From: Isoptericola sp. BMS4
Lineage (GTDB): Bacteria > Actinomycetota > Actinomycetes > Actinomycetales > Cellulomonadaceae
NCBI RefSeq assembly: GCF_011634835.1
Contig: NZ_SIRP01000001.1
Span: 1,511,603 to 1,575,602 of the forward strand
Length of the DNA: 64,000 nt
Direction of reading: 5' to 3'
Below the pieces are notes generated by a model. That model was not told where the DNA came from. It searched no databases and saw nothing but the letters and a program-made list of their open reading frames with translations. The position numbers were made by a program, and so were the translations under genes. Of this stretch, positions 35,384 through 44,814 are shown in pieces. Each line of letters opens with the position of its first letter. Positions within the stretch are counted from its first letter, which is position 1.

Positions 35384-36967
35384 TCAGCCGCGCAGGCGCG
35401 CCATCCAGGCCTCGATGTCCTCCGGGCGGCGGGGGAGCGCCGCGGAGAGGTTCTCGTTGCCGTCGGCGGTGACGAGCACGTCGTCCTCGATGCGCACGCC
35501 CATGCCGCGGTACTCCTCGGGCACCGCCAGGTCGTCGGCCTTGAAGTACAGGCCCGGCTCGATGGTGAACACCATGCCGGGCTCCAGCACGCCGTCCAGG
35601 TACAGCTCGCGCCGCGCCTGCGCGCAGTCGTGCACGTCCAGGCCCAGGTGGTGGCTGGTGCCGTGCACCATCCAGCGCCGGTGCTGCTGGCCCTCGGCCG
35701 ACAGCGACACCTCGGCGGTGACCCCGTCGGGCAGCAGCCCCCACTCCTCGAGCCGCGCGGCGATGACCTCCATGGCCGCGGCGTGGATGTCGCGGAACTT
35801 CGTGCCGGGCCTCGCGACGGCGAACGCGGCGTCGGCGGCGTCGAGCACGGCGGTGTAGACGCGGCGCTGCACCTCGGTGAACTCGCCGTCCACGGGCAGG
35901 GTGCGGGTGATGTCGGCGGTGTAGAGGGAGTCGACCTCGACGCCCGCGTCGACGAGCACCATCTCCCCGTGGCGCACGACGCCGTCGTTGGTGGTCCAGT
36001 GCAGCGTGGTGGCGTGCTCGCCGGCGGCGGCGATCGTCTCGTAGCCGACCGCGTTGCCCTCCAGGCGGGCGTGCGCGTCGAAGGTGGTCTCGATGACGCG
36101 CTCGCCGCGACGGTGGGCGACCGCCCGCGACAGCGACCCGACCACCTGCTCGAACCCTTCGATCGTGCGCGCGACGGCCTCACGCAGCTGCGCGATCTCC
36201 TGCTCGTCCTTGACCAGCCGCAGCTCGGACGCGGCCTCGACGAGCTGCTCGTCGGTGGCCTCCTCGTCCTCGACCTGCTCGACGCCCGCCTCGGTCCGGA
36301 TGGCCTCGACCAGGGTCTCGACGGACTCGTCCGCGCCCGTGACGACGAGCAGCCGCACGCCGTCCTCCCCGACGTCCTTGGCCAGGGCGTCGCGCAGCTC
36401 GTCGACGTGCCGCGCCTCGATCCCGGTGAGCGTCGTGACGTCGTCCAGCGACGGGCGGGCGCCCACCCAGAACTCGCCGTACCGGGAGTCGGCGTAGAAC
36501 TCCTCGGTGTCGCGCGCCGCCAGCGGGCGCACGTAGAGCACCGCGTGGTGGTCCGTGCCGTGGCCGTCGCCGTCCGGGTCGCCCTCGCCGGAGGCCGTCG
36601 GGTGCAGCACGAGGACGGCGTCGGGCTCCTCGTCGGTGCCCAGGCCGGTGAGGTGCGCGAACGCGGAGTGGGGACGGAACCGGTAGTCGGTGTCGTTCGA
36701 ACGGACCTTCAGCGACCCCGCGGGCACGACCAGCCGGGCACCGGGGAAGCGGGCGGAGAGACCGGCCCGGCGTGCGGGCGTGTACTCCGAGGCCGTGCTC
36801 GCCTCGACGCCGAGGTCGGGGCGCGGGGCCCACCGCGAGGTGATGAACGCCTTGAACGCCTCGGACACCGGGCGCTGGGAACGGTTGTTCACGCGCTCGG
36901 ACACCTCCTCGGGCGTCGCGCTGGGCTCAGCGGGCACGGACTCGTCGACAGGGGTTGCGTCGGTCAT
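35384..36967 (-). CDS. pepP: Xaa-Pro aminopeptidase (aminopeptidase P, M24B)
   Basis: 527 residues, ATG 36967. The N-terminal aminopeptidase P domain (about 50-240, FRPHSAFAHLTGLG) is followed by the pita-bread metallopeptidase domain. Its metal ligands are visible: VDAGVE, ADITRT, VHGTSHHLGLDVHD, FTIEPGLYF and RIEDDVLV. An acidic insertion around VEQVEDEEATDEQ is not typical of shorter homologs. Releases N-terminal residues before proline. Confidence 0.95.
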   Translation of the reverse strand: MTDATPVDESVPAEPSATPEEVSERVNNRSQRPVSEAFKAFITSRWAPRPDLGVEASTASEYTPARRAGLSARFPGARLVVPAGSLKVRSNDTDYRFRPHSAFAHLTGLGTDEEPDAVLVLHPTASGEGDPDGDGHGTDHHAVLYVRPLAARDTEEFYADSRYGEFWVGARPSLDDVTTLTGIEARHVDELRDALAKDVGEDGVRLLVVTGADESVETLVEAIRTEAGVEQVEDEEATDEQLVEAASELRLVKDEQEIAQLREAVARTIEGFEQVVGSLSRAVAHRRGERVIETTFDAHARLEGNAVGYETIAAAGEHATTLHWTTNDGVVRHGEMVLVDAGVEVDSLYTADITRTLPVDGEFTEVQRRVYTAVLDAADAAFAVARPGTKFRDIHAAAMEVIAARLEEWGLLPDGVTAEVSLSAEGQQHRRWMVHGTSHHLGLDVHDCAQARRELYLDGVLEPGMVFTIEPGLYFKADDLAVPEEYRGMGVRIEDDVLVTADGNENLSAALPRRPEDIEAWMARLRG

Positions 36968-37021
36968 GGCACCCAGTGTCGCACCGCGGGGACGGGCACG
37001 GGTGCCCGGCCGGCGGAGGAG

Positions 37022-37894
37022 TCAGGCGCGCGCGAAGTCCGCCAGCGCCCGCGTCAGCACGTGGTTGAAGGCGTCGGGCGCGTCGGAGTTCACGTCGTGA
37101 CCTGCCTGGGGTACCACGACGAGGGCGCCGCGCTCGGCCGCGGCCAGGTGCCGCGACTCCTCGAGGCGCATCTGGTCGCGGGCGCCGTTGACGAGCCACA
37201 CCGGCACCCGGATGGTGCGCAGGTGCGCCACCGACGACGTGCCGGCGAGGTGCGAGAGAGCGTCGGTGACGACGTCCCAGCCCGGTGCGGGGCGTCGCGG
37301 CGGCGCGCCGGGGCCGACGAGGGCGGCCACGTCGGCGCCGCCCGCGCGGGAGCGCCCGCCGGTGAGCGCGGCCCGCCACGCGCGCGCCGCCTCCCCGGCG
37401 GCCCGCCGCACCGCCGTCGCGCCGGCGACGGCGACCCGGGCGACGTCGCGGAACGCGGCCACGGGCTTGCCCTTGGGGTCGGCGGTGCAGGCGGCGGCGA
37501 CGACCCCGGCGAGGCGCGGGTGGGTGCCGTCGCCGCGCCGGTGGCCGTGCTCGACGGCGTGCCGCGCCGCCCACGCCAGCGAGGTGTAGCCGCCCAGCGA
37601 CAACCCCACGACGACCACGGGCGTGCCCGGCCGGAAGGACGCGGCCGCGTCGTCGATGACCTCGAACGCGCGCGCCATGGAGAAGCGCTCGCCGTGCCGG
37701 TCCCCGTGCGCGGGCAGGTCGACGGCCACGACCTCGTGCCCCGCGGTGCGCAGGTGGTCGACCTGGCGCTGCCAGATGGCCGAGGACGTGCGCATCCCGT
37801 GGACGAGGACGACGCCCGCGGGCGCGCCGGCGTCGTGCCCGCCGGCGTCGAGGGTGCGCGGGCGGGTCGGACGGGTGGTGCGCTGCGGTTCCAT
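37022..37894 (-). CDS. Alpha/beta hydrolase fold protein
   Basis: 290 residues from ATG 37894 with AGAGGA upstream. HG oxyanion motif VVLVHGMRTSS, nucleophile serine in VVGLSLGGYTS, acid in NGARDQM, and terminal histidine in PQAGHDVN. Substrate unknown; likely an esterase or lipase-like enzyme. Divergent from the PHP phosphoesterase gene. Confidence 0.9.
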   Translation of the reverse strand: MEPQRTTRPTRPRTLDAGGHDAGAPAGVVLVHGMRTSSAIWQRQVDHLRTAGHEVVAVDLPAHGDRHGERFSMARAFEVIDDAAASFRPGTPVVVVGLSLGGYTSLAWAARHAVEHGHRRGDGTHPRLAGVVAAACTADPKGKPVAAFRDVARVAVAGATAVRRAAGEAARAWRAALTGGRSRAGGADVAALVGPGAPPRRPAPGWDVVTDALSHLAGTSSVAHLRTIRVPVWLVNGARDQMRLEESRHLAAAERGALVVVPQAGHDVNSDAPDAFNHVLTRALADFARA

Positions 37895-37990
37895 CGCCGC
37901 CGATCCTCTCGCGGACACCGGGGCGTTCGGGGCCGGGCCGCGGCGGGACCCGTGGAGAGGTTGTGTGGGTGCGGTCCCTACACTTGCCCC

Positions 37991-38842
37991 GTGATCGATC
38001 TCCACACCCACTCGCGGGCCTCGGACGGCACGGACGACCCGGCGCAGGTGCTGGAGGCGGCCGCGGCCGCCGGTGTGCGCGTCGTGGCGCTGACCGACCA
38101 CGACACGACGGCGGGCTGGCGGCAGGCGGCGGAGGCCGTCGGGCGCACCGGCGTCGCGCTGGTCCGGGGCACGGAGATCTCCACCCGGGCGCGCACGGCC
38201 GACGGCGGGGTCAGCGTGCACCTGTTGAGCTACCTGCACGACCCGGACGACCCGGCGCTGCGCGCGGAGTGGGACCGGACGCGGACCTCGCGGATGGACC
38301 GGGCCCGGCGGATGGTCGACCTGCTGGCGCAGGACTACCCGCTCACGTGGGACGACGTGGTCGAGCAGACGGGCGACGAGGCCACGGTGGGGCGCCCGCA
38401 CCTCGCGGACGCGCTCGTGGTGGCCGGGGTGGTGGCGTCCCGGGACGAGGCGTTCGCCACGATGCTGCACGCCGGGTCGCGGTATTACGTGGGCCACTAC
38501 GCACCGGACGTCGCGGGGGCGGTCCGTGCGGTGGTCGCCGCCGGCGGCGTGCCGGTGATGGCGCACCCGGGCGCGGGGAAGCGGGGGCGGATCGTCGACG
38601 ACGAGACGATCGCCGCGCTCGCCGACGCCGGGCTGGCGGGGCTGGAGGTCGACCACCGCGACCACGACGCCCCCACGCGCGACCGGCTGCGCGCGCTGGC
38701 GCGGGACCTGGGCCTGCTGGTGACCGGGTCGAGCGACTACCACGGCACGGGCAAGCTCAACCGCATCGGGGAGCACACGACGGCGCCCGAGGTGCTCGAG
38801 GAGATCGAGGCGCGCGGCACGCTGGGCGTGGTCCGGCCGTGA
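37991..38842 (+). CDS. PHP-domain phosphoesterase
   Basis: 283 residues from GTG 37991. TACACT (37979-37984) lies 6 nt before the GTG, suggesting a leaderless mRNA. Metal-binding PHP motifs: DLHTHSRASDG, ALTDHDTTAGW, HLLSYL, VMAHPGA and SSDYHGTGK. Similar proteins hydrolyse 3',5'-nucleoside bisphosphates or short RNA 5' ends. Overlaps marC by 4 nt (GTGA). Confidence 0.93.
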   Translation: MIDLHTHSRASDGTDDPAQVLEAAAAAGVRVVALTDHDTTAGWRQAAEAVGRTGVALVRGTEISTRARTADGGVSVHLLSYLHDPDDPALRAEWDRTRTSRMDRARRMVDLLAQDYPLTWDDVVEQTGDEATVGRPHLADALVVAGVVASRDEAFATMLHAGSRYYVGHYAPDVAGAVRAVVAAGGVPVMAHPGAGKRGRIVDDETIAALADAGLAGLEVDHRDHDAPTRDRLRALARDLGLLVTGSSDYHGTGKLNRIGEHTTAPEVLEEIEARGTLGVVRP

Positions 38843-39474
38843 ACCAGGTGCTCGACGTCGCCCTGTTCACCGAGGTCTTCGTCACCCTCTTCGTCATCAT
38901 GGACCCGCCGGGCACGGTGCCGGTCTTCCTCGGACTCACGTCCGCGATGGGGCACAAGCAGCGCAGCCGGGCGGCCCGGCAGGCGATCCTCGTCGCCTTC
39001 GGCGTCATCGTGGTGTTCGCGCTGTTCGGTCAGCAGGTGCTGCACTACATGGGCATCTCGCTGCCGGCCCTGCAGGCGGCCGGCGGTCTGCTGCTGCTCC
39101 TCGTGGCGATGGACCTGCTGACGGGCAAGTACGAGGAGCCCGCGCCGTCGGGCACCGCCGGCGTGAACGTGGCCCTGGTGCCGCTCGGCACGCCGCTGCT
39201 CGCCGGTCCCGGCGCGATCGTCGCGACCATGGTGTTCGTGCAGCAGACCCGGGCGTCCGACGACGGCGGACCGGCGCAGCTCGTCGCCATCGCCGCCGCG
39301 GTCGTGCTGGTGCACGTGAGCCTGTACCTGTCCATGCGGTTCGCGAACGTCATCCACCGCGTGCTCAAGGACTCCGGCGTGACGCTCGTGACCCGGATCT
39401 CCGGCATCCTGCTGGCCGCGATCGCCGTGCAGGGGATCGCGACCGCGATCACGGAGTTCGTGCGGGCTGCTTAG
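38839..39474 (+). CDS. MarC/UPF0056 family membrane protein
   Basis: 211 residues, GTG 38839 overlapping the PHP stop. Six hydrophobic segments and the family marks MDPPGTVPVFLGLT and PLGTPLLAGPGAI. MarC proteins are inner-membrane proteins of unknown transport role; the old antibiotic-resistance label is not supported. Translational coupling to a nucleotide phosphoesterase is the only context clue. Confidence 0.93.
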   Translation: MNQVLDVALFTEVFVTLFVIMDPPGTVPVFLGLTSAMGHKQRSRAARQAILVAFGVIVVFALFGQQVLHYMGISLPALQAAGGLLLLLVAMDLLTGKYEEPAPSGTAGVNVALVPLGTPLLAGPGAIVATMVFVQQTRASDDGGPAQLVAIAAAVVLVHVSLYLSMRFANVIHRVLKDSGVTLVTRISGILLAAIAVQGIATAITEFVRAA

Positions 39475-39508
39475 CTTTCGGCCGGGCCGTGGACTCCGGG
39501 TTCGGGCC

Positions 39509-39620
39509 GCCGCCGGTCGCGGGATGTCGTGTCGCGAGGCACGCCGCTCGGCCGCTCGTTCCTCGCGTCCTCCTGCCAGGCCCAGCCAGCCTCTCGACAC
39601 GACATCCCGTGACCGGCGGC
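39509..39620. repeat. 32-bp inverted repeat with 48-nt loop
   Basis: Left arm 39509-39540 (GCCGCCGGTCGCGGGATGTC...) and right arm 39589-39620 pair over 32 bp with two mismatches. It dominates the 268-bp gap between marC and the gntR gene. Could be a large terminator or a degenerate mobile remnant; no ORF of note inside. Confidence 0.85.
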
Positions 39621-39718
39621 TCGTCGGTGGTGTCGCGGTTCCCGCCCGATCGGCTGGGGAGGGATTGCTTGCTGGCGGCGTCCGGTGACGGGCCGTTCGT
39701 CGGTCGGCGCTTCGCTCA

Positions 39719-39736
39719 AACATGGGATGTTAGGGT
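39719..39736 (+). promoter_or_regulatory. Candidate autoregulatory operator and leaderless promoter of gntR-type gene
   Basis: Perfect palindrome AACATGGGATGTT (39719-39731) abuts TAGGGT (39731-39736), a candidate -10 exactly 6 nt before the GTG start at 39743. Confidence 0.55.
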
Positions 39737-39742
39737 CTTTCG

Positions 39743-40465
39743 GTGTCTCAGCCCGTCGCGCCTTCCGTCGTCCCGCCCCGCCGTGTCTCCGAGCTCGTGG
39801 TCGAGCGGATCGCGGACCTCGTGGAGTCCGGTGCCTGGCCGGTCGGCACCCGTATCCCGGCGGAGCCGGAGCTGGTCACCCAGCTCGGCGTCGGGCGCAA
39901 CACCGTGCGTGAGGCGGTCCGCGCCCTGGAGCACGCGGGCATCCTCGAGCCCCGGCGCGGCGACGGGACGTACGTGCGCGCTGCCACGGGCCTCGACGCC
40001 GCGCTGGTGCGCCGGGCCCGCGCCGTCGACGCGCTGCAGGTGCTGCAGGTGCGCGCCGTGCTGGAGCGGGGCGCCGCCCGCGCCGCGGCCGAGCGGTGCG
40101 ACCCCGCCGCCGTGGACGCGCTGCGCGCCGCGCTGGCAGCCCAGGTCGCCGCACGGGACGCCGCCGACGACGCGTTCCGCGCGGCCGACGTGGCATTCCA
40201 CACCGAGCTCGTGCGGGCGGCGGGCAACCCCCTCCTCGTCGAGCTGTACGACGGCCTCGACCACGTGCTGGTGCGCACGATGGCCACCGACGCGCACGGG
40301 CGCCACCACCGGGACGTGCCGGGCCACGAAGCGGTCGTCGACGCCGTCGCGGACGGCGACGCGGGGGCGGCCGAGCACGCCGTCGACACGACGATCGCCG
40401 CGGTGCGGCACCACCTGACCGAGATCGCCGCCGTGGCGGACCGTGCCGCCCGGGAGGACGCGTGA
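39743..40465 (+). CDS. GntR family regulator, FadR/FCD subfamily
   Basis: 240 residues, GTG 39743, apparently leaderless. Winged helix-turn-helix (about 14-80) with TQLGVGRNTVREAVRALEHAGILEPRRGDGTYV, then an FCD domain with DVAFHTELVRAAGN and GHEAVVDAV. Overlaps the MFS transporter gene by 4 nt (GTGA), so it probably controls that transporter and itself. Confidence 0.93.
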   Translation: MSQPVAPSVVPPRRVSELVVERIADLVESGAWPVGTRIPAEPELVTQLGVGRNTVREAVRALEHAGILEPRRGDGTYVRAATGLDAALVRRARAVDALQVLQVRAVLERGAARAAAERCDPAAVDALRAALAAQVAARDAADDAFRAADVAFHTELVRAAGNPLLVELYDGLDHVLVRTMATDAHGRHHRDVPGHEAVVDAVADGDAGAAEHAVDTTIAAVRHHLTEIAAVADRAAREDA

Positions 40466-41649
40466 CCACGCTGCGCCGCCCGCTCGGGGCCGGCGCCGTG
40501 CTCGCCATCGTTCTCGCGGCCCTCAACCTGCGCCCGGCCGTCGTGGGCGTGTCCCCGCTGCTCGGCGAGATCCTCGCCGACGAGCACCTCAGCGCGACCG
40601 CGGGCGGCGTCCTCACCACCCTGCCGGTGCTGTGCTTCGGCCTGCTCGCCCCGGTCGCGCCGGTGCTGGCCCGCCGGGTCGGGCTCGAGCGGGCGCTGTT
40701 CGGGAGTCTCGTGCTGCTGTGCGTGGGGTTCGCCGTCCGGCTGGTCCCGACGACCGGCGCGCTGTTCGCGGGCACTCTCGCGGTCGGGAGCGCGATCGGC
40801 CTGGGCAACGTGCTGCTGCCGGCCCTCATCAAGCGGGACTTCGCCGACCGGGTCGGGCTGATGACCGGGCTGTACTCGATGGCGCTGTCGGGCGGGGCGG
40901 CGCTGGCCGCGGGCCTCACGGTGCCGATCGCCGCCGCGACCGGGCTCGACTGGCGCGGGACGCTGGCCACCTGGGGCGTGCTCGCCGTGCTCGGCGCGGT
41001 GGTCTGGGCGCCGCGCGCACTGCGCCCCGTGGTGGCGGCACCGGTTCGGCCGGCCGGCGCCACCGGCGCCGACGCGCTGCGGTCCGTCTGGCGCAGCCCG
41101 CTGGCGTGGGCGGTGACCGTGCTGATGGGGACCCAGTCGATGTCGTTCTACTCCGTGAACGCCTGGCTGCCCGAGATCTTCGTGGACACCGGGCGCAGCG
41201 TCGCCGTCGGCGGCTGGCTGCTGGCACTGAGCAACCTCGTCGGGATCGCCGGTTCGTTCGTCACGCCCGTGCTCGCCGGGCGGATGCGGCGCCAGCGCGG
41301 CCTCGGGCTGGTGCTCGTGGGCCTCATCGCCACGGGACTGCTCGGCCTGCTCCTCGCGCCGGGGGCCGCCGTGCTGTGGGTCGCCCTGCTCGGGTACGGC
41401 CAGGGTGGCGGGATCAGCCTGGCGCTGACCCTCATGGCGCTGCGCACCGACACCGCGGCCCGCACGTCGGAGCTGTCCGGGATGGCGCAGAGCGCCGGGT
41501 ACGTGCTGGCGGCCTGCGGCCCGCTCGGCGTCGGGTTCGCCCACGACAGCACCGGGTCGTGGTCCGTGCCGCTGCTGATCCTCGTCGCGGCGGCCGCGGT
41601 GCAGGGCGTCGCCGTGTGGTTCGCCGGCCGGGACGAGACGGTCGGCTGA
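40462..41649 (+). CDS. MFS transporter, CynX/NimT family
   Basis: 395 residues from GTG 40462. Twelve hydrophobic segments; the start LAIVLAALNLRPAVVGVSPLL is the signature of the cyanate/nitroimidazole-type MFS branch. Partners with the preceding GntR gene. Cyanate transport cannot be assumed although a cyanase gene lies 11 kb away; most CynX-like proteins have unknown substrates. Confidence 0.92.
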   Translation: MTTLRRPLGAGAVLAIVLAALNLRPAVVGVSPLLGEILADEHLSATAGGVLTTLPVLCFGLLAPVAPVLARRVGLERALFGSLVLLCVGFAVRLVPTTGALFAGTLAVGSAIGLGNVLLPALIKRDFADRVGLMTGLYSMALSGGAALAAGLTVPIAAATGLDWRGTLATWGVLAVLGAVVWAPRALRPVVAAPVRPAGATGADALRSVWRSPLAWAVTVLMGTQSMSFYSVNAWLPEIFVDTGRSVAVGGWLLALSNLVGIAGSFVTPVLAGRMRRQRGLGLVLVGLIATGLLGLLLAPGAAVLWVALLGYGQGGGISLALTLMALRTDTAARTSELSGMAQSAGYVLAACGPLGVGFAHDSTGSWSVPLLILVAAAAVQGVAVWFAGRDETVG

Positions 41650-41688
41650 GCCGAGGGCGTCAGGTCGAGCGGCTCGGGGTCGAGGGGC

Positions 41689-41988
41689 TCAGGGCAGGCC
41701 GACCGGCTCCAGCGTGACGCGGACGGCATCGCCGGGCCCGATCCCCTCGGCCTGACGGACAGCCTTCTTCATCGGCAGCACATAGCCCTTCTGCTCGTCG
41801 CTCGGGAACACCGACGTCGACCAGGTCGTCCCGCCGACCGTGACCGTCACCTTGATCGAGCCGAAGCCGCGCGGCGGCAGCGGCAGGTCGGCCAGGGCGT
41901 CGGACTCGTCCGGCGGCACGGTGACGAACCACCACGAGTCGCTCCGCACCTGCCACTGCCACAGCGGCGCGGTGAAGGTCAGGTGCAT
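41689..41988 (-). CDS. DUF1905 domain protein
   Basis: 99 residues, ATG 41988. A single small beta-barrel DUF1905 unit: FTAPLWQWQ, WWFVTVP, GFGSIKVTVTVGGTTWSTSVFP and GYVLPMKKAVR. Often found fused to YdeI/OmpD-associated domains; here alone. Function unknown. Confidence 0.9.
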   Translation of the reverse strand: MHLTFTAPLWQWQVRSDSWWFVTVPPDESDALADLPLPPRGFGSIKVTVTVGGTTWSTSVFPSDEQKGYVLPMKKAVRQAEGIGPGDAVRVTLEPVGLP

Positions 41989-42028
41989 GCCGCGAGCCTA
42001 TGGCCGGGCACCGACACGAGCCGGGAGC

Positions 42029-42090
42029 GCTGTGGGTACGAGACACGCCGCCGCCCCATCGAGGGCGGCGGCGTGTCTCGTACCCACAGC
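42029..42090. repeat. Long perfect palindrome, 28-bp stem (family B, copy 2)
   Basis: 28-nt arms (left begins GCTGTGGGTACGAGACACGC), loop CATCGA. First 13 nt equal those of the palindrome at 27954. 19 bp downstream of the rhlE stop (minus strand), so it can terminate rhlE transcripts before the DUF1905 gene. Confidence 0.9.
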
Positions 42091-42109
42091 ACGGGGCCGT
42101 GCGCGGCGG

Positions 42110-43744
42110 TCAGCCCTCCGACGGGGCCGAGGCCGCCGACGACGAGCCGCCGTCGACCGGGCGGCCCCCGCGGGTGCGGCGGCGGTTCCGGCTGCGCCGG
42201 CGACGCTGGCCGCCGTCGCGCTGCTCGGCCGAGCCCGCCGCGTCGGCGTCGCCCCGCCCGTTGCCCTGGCTCTCGCGGGAGCCGCCACGGCCACCGCGCG
42301 AGCGGCCACCGCCGTCGCGTCGCGGGCCGCCGTGGGCGCCGCCACGACCGCCGTCGCGACCACCGGACCCGCCGGACCGCTTGCCGGTCTCGCCGAGGTC
42401 CTCGAGCTCCTCGGCCTCCAGGCCGGCGAGCTTGCGCTTCTCCTTCGGCAGGCGGCCCTTGGTGCCCTCGGGGATGCCGAGGTCGGTGTACAGGTGCGGC
42501 GAGGAGGAGTAGGTCTCCACGGGCTCGGGGAAGCCCAGGTCCAGCGCGCGGTCGATGAGCTGCCAGCGCGGGACGTCGTCCCAGTCGACGAACGTGACGG
42601 CCGTGCCCTTGTTGCCCGCGCGGCCCGTGCGGCCGATGCGGTGCAGGTACGTGCGCTCGTCCTCCGGGCACTGGTAGTTGACGACGTGCGTGACGTCGTC
42701 CACGTCGATGCCGCGCGCCGCGACGTCCGTCGCGACCAAGACGTCGATGTGGCCGTGGCGGAAGGCGCGCAGCGCCTGCTCGCGGGCCCCCTGGCCCAGG
42801 TCGCCGTGGATGGCGCCGGCCGCGAAGCCGCGGTCCCGCAGCTCGTCCGACACCTTCGCGGCGGTCCGCTTCGTGCGGGCGAACACGATCGTGCGCCCGC
42901 GGCCCTCGGCCTGCAGCAGGCGGGAGAGCACCTCGACCTTGTCCAGCGCGTGGGCGCGGTAGACGACCTGGCGCGTGTCCTTCACGGTCGCGCCCTCGTC
43001 GTCGGGCTCGGCCGCGCGGATGTGTGTCGGCTGCGACATGTAGCGACGCGCCATGGAGACGACGGGCCCCGGCATGGTCGCGCTGAACAGCATGGTGTGC
43101 CGGACCGCGGGGGTGCGCGCGAGGATCTTCTCGACGTCGGGCAGGAAGCCGAGGTCGAGCATCTCGTCGGCCTCGTCGAGGACGACCGTGGCCGCGCGCG
43201 TGAGGTTGAGGTGCCCCTGGTTCATGAGGTCGACCATGCGGCCCGGGGTACCGACGACCACCTCGACGCCGGCGTTCAGCGTCTCGATCTGCGGCTCGTA
43301 CGCGCGCCCGCCGTAGATCTGCACGATCCGCACGGAGCGCTTCCTCGACGCTGTCGTGAGGTCGTTGGCGACCTGCACGGCGAGCTCGCGGGTGGGGGCG
43401 ACGACGATCGCCTGCGGCTTGCCCGGGGCGGGCAGCTCGTCGTAGCCGGGCTCGCCCGGCGCGACGACGCGGTGCAGCAGCGGGACGCCGAAGCCCAGCG
43501 TCTTGCCGGTGCCGGTCTTCGCCTGGCCGATGATGTCGTGCCCCTGCAGGGCCACGGGCAGCGTCATTGCCTGGATCGGGAACGGGTGGGTGATGCCCGA
43601 CTCGGAGAGGGCCTCGACGATCTCCGGCCGGACGCCGAAGTCGGCGAAGGAGACGCCCTGCGCCTGGATCGCGGCGGCGGTCGCGTAGTCGGGGCCTTCG
43701 GCGGGGGCCGCGCTCGTGGCGGCGGCGGGTTCGGTAGTGGTCAC
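42110..43744 (-). CDS. rhlE: DEAD-box ATP-dependent RNA helicase, RhlE type
   Basis: 544 residues from GTG 43744 (GAAGG upstream; longer frames lack a ribosome site). Motifs in order: ITHPFPIQ, AKTGTGKT, PTRELAVQ, GTPGRMVDL, DEADEML, SAT, and HRIGRTGRAG. A C-terminal extension of about 100 residues is Arg/Gly rich (GGRGGAHGGPRRDGGGRSRG), a typical RNA-binding tail. It occupies the position of Rv3211 in the conserved block that continues to the window end. Confidence 0.95.
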   Translation of the reverse strand: MTTTEPAAATSAAPAEGPDYATAAAIQAQGVSFADFGVRPEIVEALSESGITHPFPIQAMTLPVALQGHDIIGQAKTGTGKTLGFGVPLLHRVVAPGEPGYDELPAPGKPQAIVVAPTRELAVQVANDLTTASRKRSVRIVQIYGGRAYEPQIETLNAGVEVVVGTPGRMVDLMNQGHLNLTRAATVVLDEADEMLDLGFLPDVEKILARTPAVRHTMLFSATMPGPVVSMARRYMSQPTHIRAAEPDDEGATVKDTRQVVYRAHALDKVEVLSRLLQAEGRGRTIVFARTKRTAAKVSDELRDRGFAAGAIHGDLGQGAREQALRAFRHGHIDVLVATDVAARGIDVDDVTHVVNYQCPEDERTYLHRIGRTGRAGNKGTAVTFVDWDDVPRWQLIDRALDLGFPEPVETYSSSPHLYTDLGIPEGTKGRLPKEKRKLAGLEAEELEDLGETGKRSGGSGGRDGGRGGAHGGPRRDGGGRSRGGRGGSRESQGNGRGDADAAGSAEQRDGGQRRRRSRNRRRTRGGRPVDGGSSSAASAPSEG

Positions 43745-44050
43745 TGGTGCCTTCGCATGCTCGTCGGCGCGCGCGGAGGACCGGGGACTCCCGGCCTGGC
43801 CGGGTGCCGGCGACGATCGCGCGGAGCGCCGAGGTGGTCGGCAGCCGATCGTGGAAAAACGTCGCACGGGCGCCGCGAGGCCGGGCCTCGCGGGCACTGC
43901 GGTCGGGTCAACACGTGACGACCGGGCAACCGAGGTACCCGACCATGGTACGCGACACGCCGCGAACCGTCCCGTGGACGGCAGTCAGGGGCCCGTCCGG
44001 GCGGCAGGCCCTCGCACCGGGGCGGCCCGCCGGGCGCCTATCCTGGCCGC
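43745..44050. other. 306-bp divergent intergenic region, rhlE leader
   Basis: No ORF of note. Contains a hairpin CCGCGAGG-CCGGG-CCTCGCGG (43873-43893) that would lie in a long rhlE 5' leader, and TATCCT (44039-44044), a candidate -10 six nt before the GTG at 44051. A long structured leader would suit a helicase gene, but the rhlE start site of transcription is not evident. Confidence 0.5.
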
Positions 44051-44806
44051 GTGAGCGAGCAGCGCAGCACTCCCGGCCCCGTGGACGCGACGTCCCGAGG
44101 GGGTGGCGCCGACGGCGGGCCGGTCGCGCTGACCGGCCTCGCGGCCTACCTCGAGCTGGCGGCGTTCGGCCTGCTCGCCGGCCGGTCGGTGGACGCACCC
44201 GACCTCGTGACGCGCCAGGCCCTCGCCTCGGCCGCGGGCCGGGTCCTCGGGCGCCAGGAGCGCCTGCTCGCCGTGGCGGCCACCCGGGGCGTGGACGCCA
44301 CGGCGGCGATGACGCCGTTCGACGGCGTGCTCGCGGACTTCGACGCGCGGACGGAGCCGGACAGCTGGTCCGAGGGTCTGCTCAAGGGCGTCGTGGGGCA
44401 CGGCGTCGCGCAGGATCTCTGCCGCGAGCTGACCCGGGGGCTGCCCGCCGACGAGGCCGCCGAGCTGCGCCGCGCCGTCGACGACGGCTGGCCCGAGGAG
44501 GCGGACGGGCCCGCGACCGTGGTCCTCGCGCAGGCCGCCGAGCAGGACCCGGTGCTCGCCTCCCGGCTGGCCCTGTGGGGCCGCCGCGTCGTGGGGGAGG
44601 CGCTCGGGCTCGTGCCGGCGCTGCTGGCCGCGCACCCCGTGCTGGCCGGCCTGGCCGCCGCGGCCCGGCGCGCCGACGCCGCCGAGACGGGGGAGACGGT
44701 GGGCGAGCCCGTCGGCGACGAGGCGGCGGAGGTGCGGTCGTGGCTCATCTCGCGGCTGACCGCCGAGCACACCCGGCGGATGGACCGCATGGGCCTGGCC
44801 GCCTGA
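44051..44806 (+). CDS. Ferritin-like fold protein (Rv3210c family, MiaE-like)
   Basis: 251 residues, GTG 44051, apparently leaderless (TATCCT 6 nt upstream). Mostly helical with ferritin-like features: AYLELAAFGLLAGR, GRQERLLAVAA and a terminal ISRLTAEHTRRMDRMGL helix. The expected di-iron Glu/His set is only partly seen, so metal binding is uncertain. Sits in the same place as Rv3210c relative to rhlE and the DUF3107 gene. Confidence 0.8.
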   Translation: MSEQRSTPGPVDATSRGGGADGGPVALTGLAAYLELAAFGLLAGRSVDAPDLVTRQALASAAGRVLGRQERLLAVAATRGVDATAAMTPFDGVLADFDARTEPDSWSEGLLKGVVGHGVAQDLCRELTRGLPADEAAELRRAVDDGWPEEADGPATVVLAQAAEQDPVLASRLALWGRRVVGEALGLVPALLAAHPVLAGLAAAARRADAAETGETVGEPVGDEAAEVRSWLISRLTAEHTRRMDRMGLAA

Positions 44807-44814
44807 GCCGGAAC

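Noticed and set aside
38839-39474. Multiple antibiotic resistance protein
   Set aside because: MarC family naming is historical; there is no sequence basis for a resistance role.
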